Below are positions 62,662 through 64,000 of a stretch of 64,000 bases of DNA, piece after piece. The DNA comes from Phorcysia thermohydrogeniphila (GTDB taxonomy: Bacteria; Aquificota; Aquificia; Desulfurobacteriales; Desulfurobacteriaceae). A model generated the notes under the pieces. It was not told where the DNA came from, ran no database searches, and saw nothing but the letters and a program-made list of their open reading frames with translations. The translations under genes and the position numbers were made by a program. Position 1 is the first letter of the stretch. The number at the start of each line of letters is the position of its first letter. The stretch spans positions 62,001 through 126,000 of the forward strand of contig NZ_SMFV01000003.1 of NCBI RefSeq assembly GCF_004339575.1, read 5' to 3'.

Positions 62662-63594
62662 GTGAAAAAACTGCTTCTATTTTTCCCTTTACTTTCACTC
62701 TTTTCCTTTACAACGTGCGGAAGTAAGGGAGACCCAAAACCTCCCTTCAGCAAGTTGCCTTCTCCACCCCGTATTTCTATTATACAGCAATCCTTTAAAA
62801 ATCCAGTAGTTGTCTGGCAAAAAGTAACCACATTCGCCGACGGTAGAAAACTGCCAATACCGGATAGAGTCTCCTACGTAGTCAGCGTTAACTTCGGAAA
62901 ACGAAAAGTCAAGGTTGATAAGACCTTCTTTTCTGACCCTATACCTATCTCAGACGGTGAAAGGCGTTGCTACGCTATAATCGCCATTTACGACAGTTAC
63001 GAGAGTGAGCCTTCAGAGCCGGTCTGTATAATCGGCAAGGAACCGATAGAGGACAAACCCCGTATTAAAGAGGTCAAGTCAGGTGATGGATTCGTTGCTT
63101 TTACTTTTGAGCCTTATCACGATTATTCAGTTGAAATTTTCAAGAACGCCCACCCTCCTTTTGTAAAACCCTTTAAGACTCTACCACCGGGAACTCTTAA
63201 CTTCAAGGATGAGGCGGTAAAGAACGGCTCTACCTATACTTACCGCTTTAGGTTTTCTAAGGACAGCGTTAAGGGAGCTCTCTCTAAAGCTATAACGGTG
63301 ACCCCCCTTGACACGACTCCCCCGCTTCCTCCGAGAGCTCCAATCGTGCTTAAATCTTTAAAGGGTTGCTTAGTTATTTGGGAGCCCTCACCCTCAGCAG
63401 ACGTTAGCGAGTACAGAGTTCTCGTTAAAGGAAAACGGTTTTCAACTAACGGAAAGGGAATATACTTCTACTTTCCAGAGTGTCCAAGAGGAAATGTTTT
63501 TGTTGTAGCGGTTGATAAGGCAGGAAATCTTTCAAAACCAGTGAAAGCAAAGGAGGTGGTAGATGAAAAAAGTTGCAGTAATAATGGGAAGTAA
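62662..63594 (+). CDS. Lipoprotein with fibronectin type III-like domains
   Basis: 310 residues, GTG start after AGGAGG. Signal sequence ends in a lipobox-like FTTCGSKGDP with Cys19, so it is a lipid-anchored protein. Two or three Ig-like repeats follow; the last (WEPSPSADVSEYRVLVKG ... VVAVDKAGNLSKP, about 245-300) is a fibronectin type III-like repeat. No enzyme motif. It overlaps purE by 32 bases; a role in envelope binding is inferred. Confidence 0.72.
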   Translation: MKKLLLFFPLLSLFSFTTCGSKGDPKPPFSKLPSPPRISIIQQSFKNPVVVWQKVTTFADGRKLPIPDRVSYVVSVNFGKRKVKVDKTFFSDPIPISDGERRCYAIIAIYDSYESEPSEPVCIIGKEPIEDKPRIKEVKSGDGFVAFTFEPYHDYSVEIFKNAHPPFVKPFKTLPPGTLNFKDEAVKNGSTYTYRFRFSKDSVKGALSKAITVTPLDTTPPLPPRAPIVLKSLKGCLVIWEPSPSADVSEYRVLVKGKRFSTNGKGIYFYFPECPRGNVFVVAVDKAGNLSKPVKAKEVVDEKSCSNNGK

Positions 63595-64000
63595 ATCGGA
63601 CATGCCTATCATGGAAAGCTGTACTGAAACTCTTGAGAAGTTCGGCATTCCCTACGATGTAAAAGTTCTCTCTGCCCACAGAACTATTGATGAGGTTATC
63701 GCTTTCTGTGAGAAGGCAGAGGAGGAGTACGACGTTATCATTGCAGCTGCCGGTTACGCTGCCCACCTTGGAGGAGTAATCGCCGCAAAGACGGTTCTAC
63801 CCGTTATAGGAGTTCCTCTTGATGCCTCCCCTCTTAAAGGAATTGACTCTCTCCTCTCCATCGTTCAGATGCCGGGAGGTATCCCGGTTGCAACAGTAAC
63901 GATAGGTAAAGCTGGAGCTAAGAACGCAGCAGTCTTGGCAGCAGAAATTATGGCGATAAAGTACCCAGAACTAAAAGAGAAACTGAAAGCTTACAGGGAA
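63563..64000 (+). CDS. purE: N5-carboxyaminoimidazole ribonucleotide mutase (3' end outside window)
   Basis: 146 codons are visible; the frame is open to the window end. ATG 63563 follows AGGAGGTGG. VAVIMGSKSDMPIM, VLSAHRT, AAAGYAAHLGGVIA and VPLDASPL are PurE signatures, and QMPGGIPVATVTIGKAGAKN completes the class I enzyme. It acts in purine synthesis after PurK. About 20 more residues should follow outside. Confidence 0.95.
   Translation, partial: MKKVAVIMGSKSDMPIMESCTETLEKFGIPYDVKVLSAHRTIDEVIAFCEKAEEEYDVIIAAAGYAAHLGGVIAAKTVLPVIGVPLDASPLKGIDSLLSIVQMPGGIPVATVTIGKAGAKNAAVLAAEIMAIKYPELKEKLKAYRE

Overview
The window reads as the chromosome of a Gram-negative, probably thermophilic and chemolithotrophic bacterium. 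My best guess is Aquificota close to Desulfurobacteriaceae (Thermovibrio/Desulfurobacterium type). The basis is an outer membrane (TonB receptor, TolC-type channel, lipid-linked sugar transferases), Lys/Glu-rich compact proteins, very tight gene packing, a sulfide:quinone-reductase-like flavoprotein and a dicarboxylate carrier. The lineage is an inference; no rRNA gene is present.

Layout. 1-5029: HerA-type ATPase (cut by the window edge), cation exporter with a NifX-like tail, NYN ribonuclease-like protein, metallo-beta-lactamase-fold hydrolase, membrane hydrolase and transaldolase, in a nearly gapless operon. 5055-6176: a degenerate GGDEF protein and an AT-rich GIY-YIG protein, ending in a perfect 28-bp palindromic terminator shared with the opposing ffh-rpsP-KH operon (6169-8781). 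8840-10618: tRNA-Leu(CAG) with a G-rich hairpin leader, then an AT-rich DUF262/DUF1524 nuclease. 10634-16627: a CobB sirtuin and a glycolipid cassette (two GT39-type transferases, a GT2, a flippase-like protein). 16604-23653: one long minus-strand operon (thpR, DUF445, phosphohexomutase, KaiC-like ATPase, LOG-like, TPR membrane protein, unknown, aroK). 23713-30180: pyk and a DASS carrier, then tolC, UPF0280 and proC on the other strand, then tRNA-Leu(CAA) with the same hairpin leader and an AT-rich orphan gene. 30199-35702: rpsB-tsf, then pyrH-frr-ferredoxin, preceded by cutA, a TSUP exporter and the SQR-like gene. 35777-38442: MATE exporter, acetyltransferase, endonuclease IV. 38444-42972: cobalamin riboswitch and a complete vitamin B12 uptake operon. 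43044-50118: alaC, hom, pyrF, flavin reductase, class V aminotransferase and a UvrD/PcrA helicase. 50321-59119: FIST-GGDEF pair, a six-gene chemotaxis operon (cheZ-cheA-cheW-mcp-cheV-cheY) and a divergent response-regulator-like gene. 59107-62567: two tandem genes for proteins that join an N-terminal winged-helix-like domain to a C-terminal Hfq/Sm domain, then accC, accB and efp. 62662-64000: an FN3-like lipoprotein and the start of purE.

The most unusual items are the tandem winged-helix-Hfq paralogues, the matching hairpin leaders of the two tRNA-Leu genes, a strong over-representation of the palindrome GAGCTC in core genes but not in the AT-rich accessory genes, a structured rpsB leader, and an SQR-like protein that lacks one redox cysteine. 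No stretch longer than 300 bases lacks a gene or RNA element; no transposase, integrase or CRISPR array was seen.
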